6,222 nucleotides of DNA. Origin: an uncultured Eubacteriales bacterium (GTDB lineage: Bacteria > Bacillota > Clostridia > Oscillospirales > CAG-272). Below the pieces are notes generated by a model. That model worked only from the letters and a program-made list of their open reading frames with translations, did no database searches and was not told the DNA's origin. Positions within the stretch are counted from its first letter, which is position 1, and each line of letters opens with the position of its first letter. The position numbers were made by a program, and so were the translations under genes. Where the stretch lies: positions 1 through 6,222 of the forward strand of contig CATLAS010000063.1 in NCBI GenBank assembly GCA_949878535.1, written 5' to 3'. Of the stretch, positions 5,143 through 6,222 are shown in pieces.

Positions 5143-5175
5143 GAAATATATTATTCTTAAAGGAGTATAGAAAAA

Positions 5176-6222
5176 ATGGATTACGCAAAAGAATCCCTGA
5201 AAAAGCATGGCGAATGGAAGGGCAAAATTGAAGTTGTCTGCCGCGCTCCCCTGGAAACCCGGGACGATCTTTCTCTCGCATACACCCCCGGTGTTGCACA
5301 GCCCTGTCTGGAAATTCAAAAGGATGTAGATCAGAGCTACGAACTGACCCGCCGGGCAAATCTTGTAGCAGTTGTTACAGACGGTACCGCTGTTCTGGGT
5401 CTGGGTGATATCGGACCGGAAGCAGGCATGCCCGTTATGGAAGGTAAATGCGCTTTGTTTAAGGCGTTCGGTGATGTAGACGCGTTCCCCCTCTGCGTGC
5501 GTTCCAAGGATGTAGACGAAATCGTTCGGACAGTGGAACTGCTTGCAGGCAGCTTCGGCGGCGTAAATCTGGAAGATATCTCCGCACCCCGCTGCTTTGA
5601 AATCGAACGCAGGCTGAAAGAATCCTGTGATATTCCGATTTTTCACGACGACCAGCACGGTACCGCAGTGGTTACACTGGCTGCTATGCTCAACGCACTG
5701 AAGCTGTGCGGCAAAAAGCTGGAAGACATCACCGTTGTTACCAGCGGTGCAGGCGCAGCCGGCATTGCAATCATCCGTCTGCTGATCTCCATGGGTCTGA
5801 AAAACGTAATCCTGTGCGACCGGAAGGGTGCAATCTATAAGGGACGTGAGGGATTGAACAAAGAGAAAGAGGAAATGGCAGAAATCACCAACCTGCAGTG
5901 CAAAAAAGGCACTCTTGCGGAAGTTTTGGTTGGCGCTGACGTATTCATCGGTGTATCTGCACCGGGCTGCGTAACCAAGGAAATGGTTGCAAGCATGAAC
6001 GAAAATCCCATTCTGTTCCCCATGGCAAACCCCACACCGGAAATCATGCCGGATCTTGCAAAGGAAGCTGGTGCAGCCATCGTAGGAACCGGACGCAGTG
6101 ACTTCCCCAACCAGATCAACAACGTGCTGGCATTCCCAGGTATTTTCCGCGGTGCTTTGGATGTGCGTGCATCAGACATCAATGACGAGATGAAGATCGC
6201 AGCTGCATATGCCATTGCAAAC
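5176..6222 (+). CDS. NAD-type malic enzyme (oxaloacetate-decarboxylating), 3' end beyond window
   Basis: The first 349 residues are present without a stop codon; short bacterial malic enzymes are about 380-410 residues, so only the C-terminus is missing. It catalyses malate to pyruvate plus CO2 with reduction of NAD(P). The N-terminal malic domain has the catalytic Tyr36 in LAYTPGVA and Lys91 in MEGKCALFK. Metal ligands are Glu133 and Asp134 (NLEDI) and Asp159 (FHDDQHGTA). The Rossmann domain starts at GAGAAG (191-196), and Asp215 at the end of the next strand favours NAD. The malate-binding NPTPE and the late N of FPNQINNVLAFPG are also seen. The ATG has a strong AAAGGAG (5159-5165) 10 nt upstream, and an in-frame TAA at 5158-5160 excludes a longer start. 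It lies 62 bp after the dehydrogenase with no terminator between, so an operon around malate and pyruvate is likely. Confidence 0.93.
   Translation, partial: MDYAKESLKKHGEWKGKIEVVCRAPLETRDDLSLAYTPGVAQPCLEIQKDVDQSYELTRRANLVAVVTDGTAVLGLGDIGPEAGMPVMEGKCALFKAFGDVDAFPLCVRSKDVDEIVRTVELLAGSFGGVNLEDISAPRCFEIERRLKESCDIPIFHDDQHGTAVVTLAAMLNALKLCGKKLEDITVVTSGAGAAGIAIIRLLISMGLKNVILCDRKGAIYKGREGLNKEKEEMAEITNLQCKKGTLAEVLVGADVFIGVSAPGCVTKEMVASMNENPILFPMANPTPEIMPDLAKEAGAAIVGTGRSDFPNQINNVLAFPGIFRGALDVRASDINDEMKIAAAYAIAN

Noticed and set aside
4574..5658. Long minus-strand frames opposite the dehydrogenase and malic enzyme genes
   Set aside because: They are shadows of well-supported plus-strand genes and have no family motifs.

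Overview
The window looks like chromosomal DNA from a Gram-positive anaerobe of the Clostridia, possibly an Oscillospiraceae/Ruminococcaceae-type gut bacterium. This rests on the low-to-mid GC genes, the AAAGGAG-type ribosome binding sites, the style of the dehydrogenase and malic enzyme, and the many C/G-tract palindromic repeats between genes. The genus cannot be fixed from the sequence alone.

Layout. Bases 1-672 hold no convincing gene. They carry a MITE-like composite repeat with 19-bp perfect terminal inverted repeats (102-120 and 534-552) around six tandem 51-53-bp palindromic units. Bases 673-2915, minus strand, are a two-gene kdpD-kdpE operon: a short KdpD-type histidine kinase without the usual N-terminal KdpD/Usp sensor part, then an OmpR-family response regulator. 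A good sigma-A promoter on the minus strand (2958-2986) lies at the edge of the next repeat region. Bases about 2987-3855 hold two copies of a second composite repeat: arrays of 51-52-bp units, then hairpins, then a 65-bp tail module shared with the first element. Bases 3856-4159 are the AT-rich control region and leader of the next operon. It has a TATAAT box overlapped by a perfect 9-bp inverted repeat and four copies of the half-site TTATACA within about 100 bp. Bases 4160-6222, plus strand, encode an L-lactate/malate dehydrogenase family enzyme and, 62 bp later, an NAD-type malic enzyme that runs off the window.

How the genes work together. KdpD and KdpE should form a phosphorelay; family knowledge points to potassium or ionic stress, but no kdpFABC pump genes lie in the window. 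The dehydrogenase and malic enzyme are probably one operon around malate, pyruvate and NADH. The dehydrogenase has Arg83 where classical lactate dehydrogenases have Gln102, so oxaloacetate/malate is a serious alternative to pyruvate/lactate as its substrate. That would give an oxaloacetate-malate-pyruvate route with the neighbouring enzyme.

The most unusual material is the repeat family. Four copies of a tail module are flanked by hairpins whose position is kept while their sequence differs, and the tandem units on the two sides of kdpDE are homologous but in opposite orientation.
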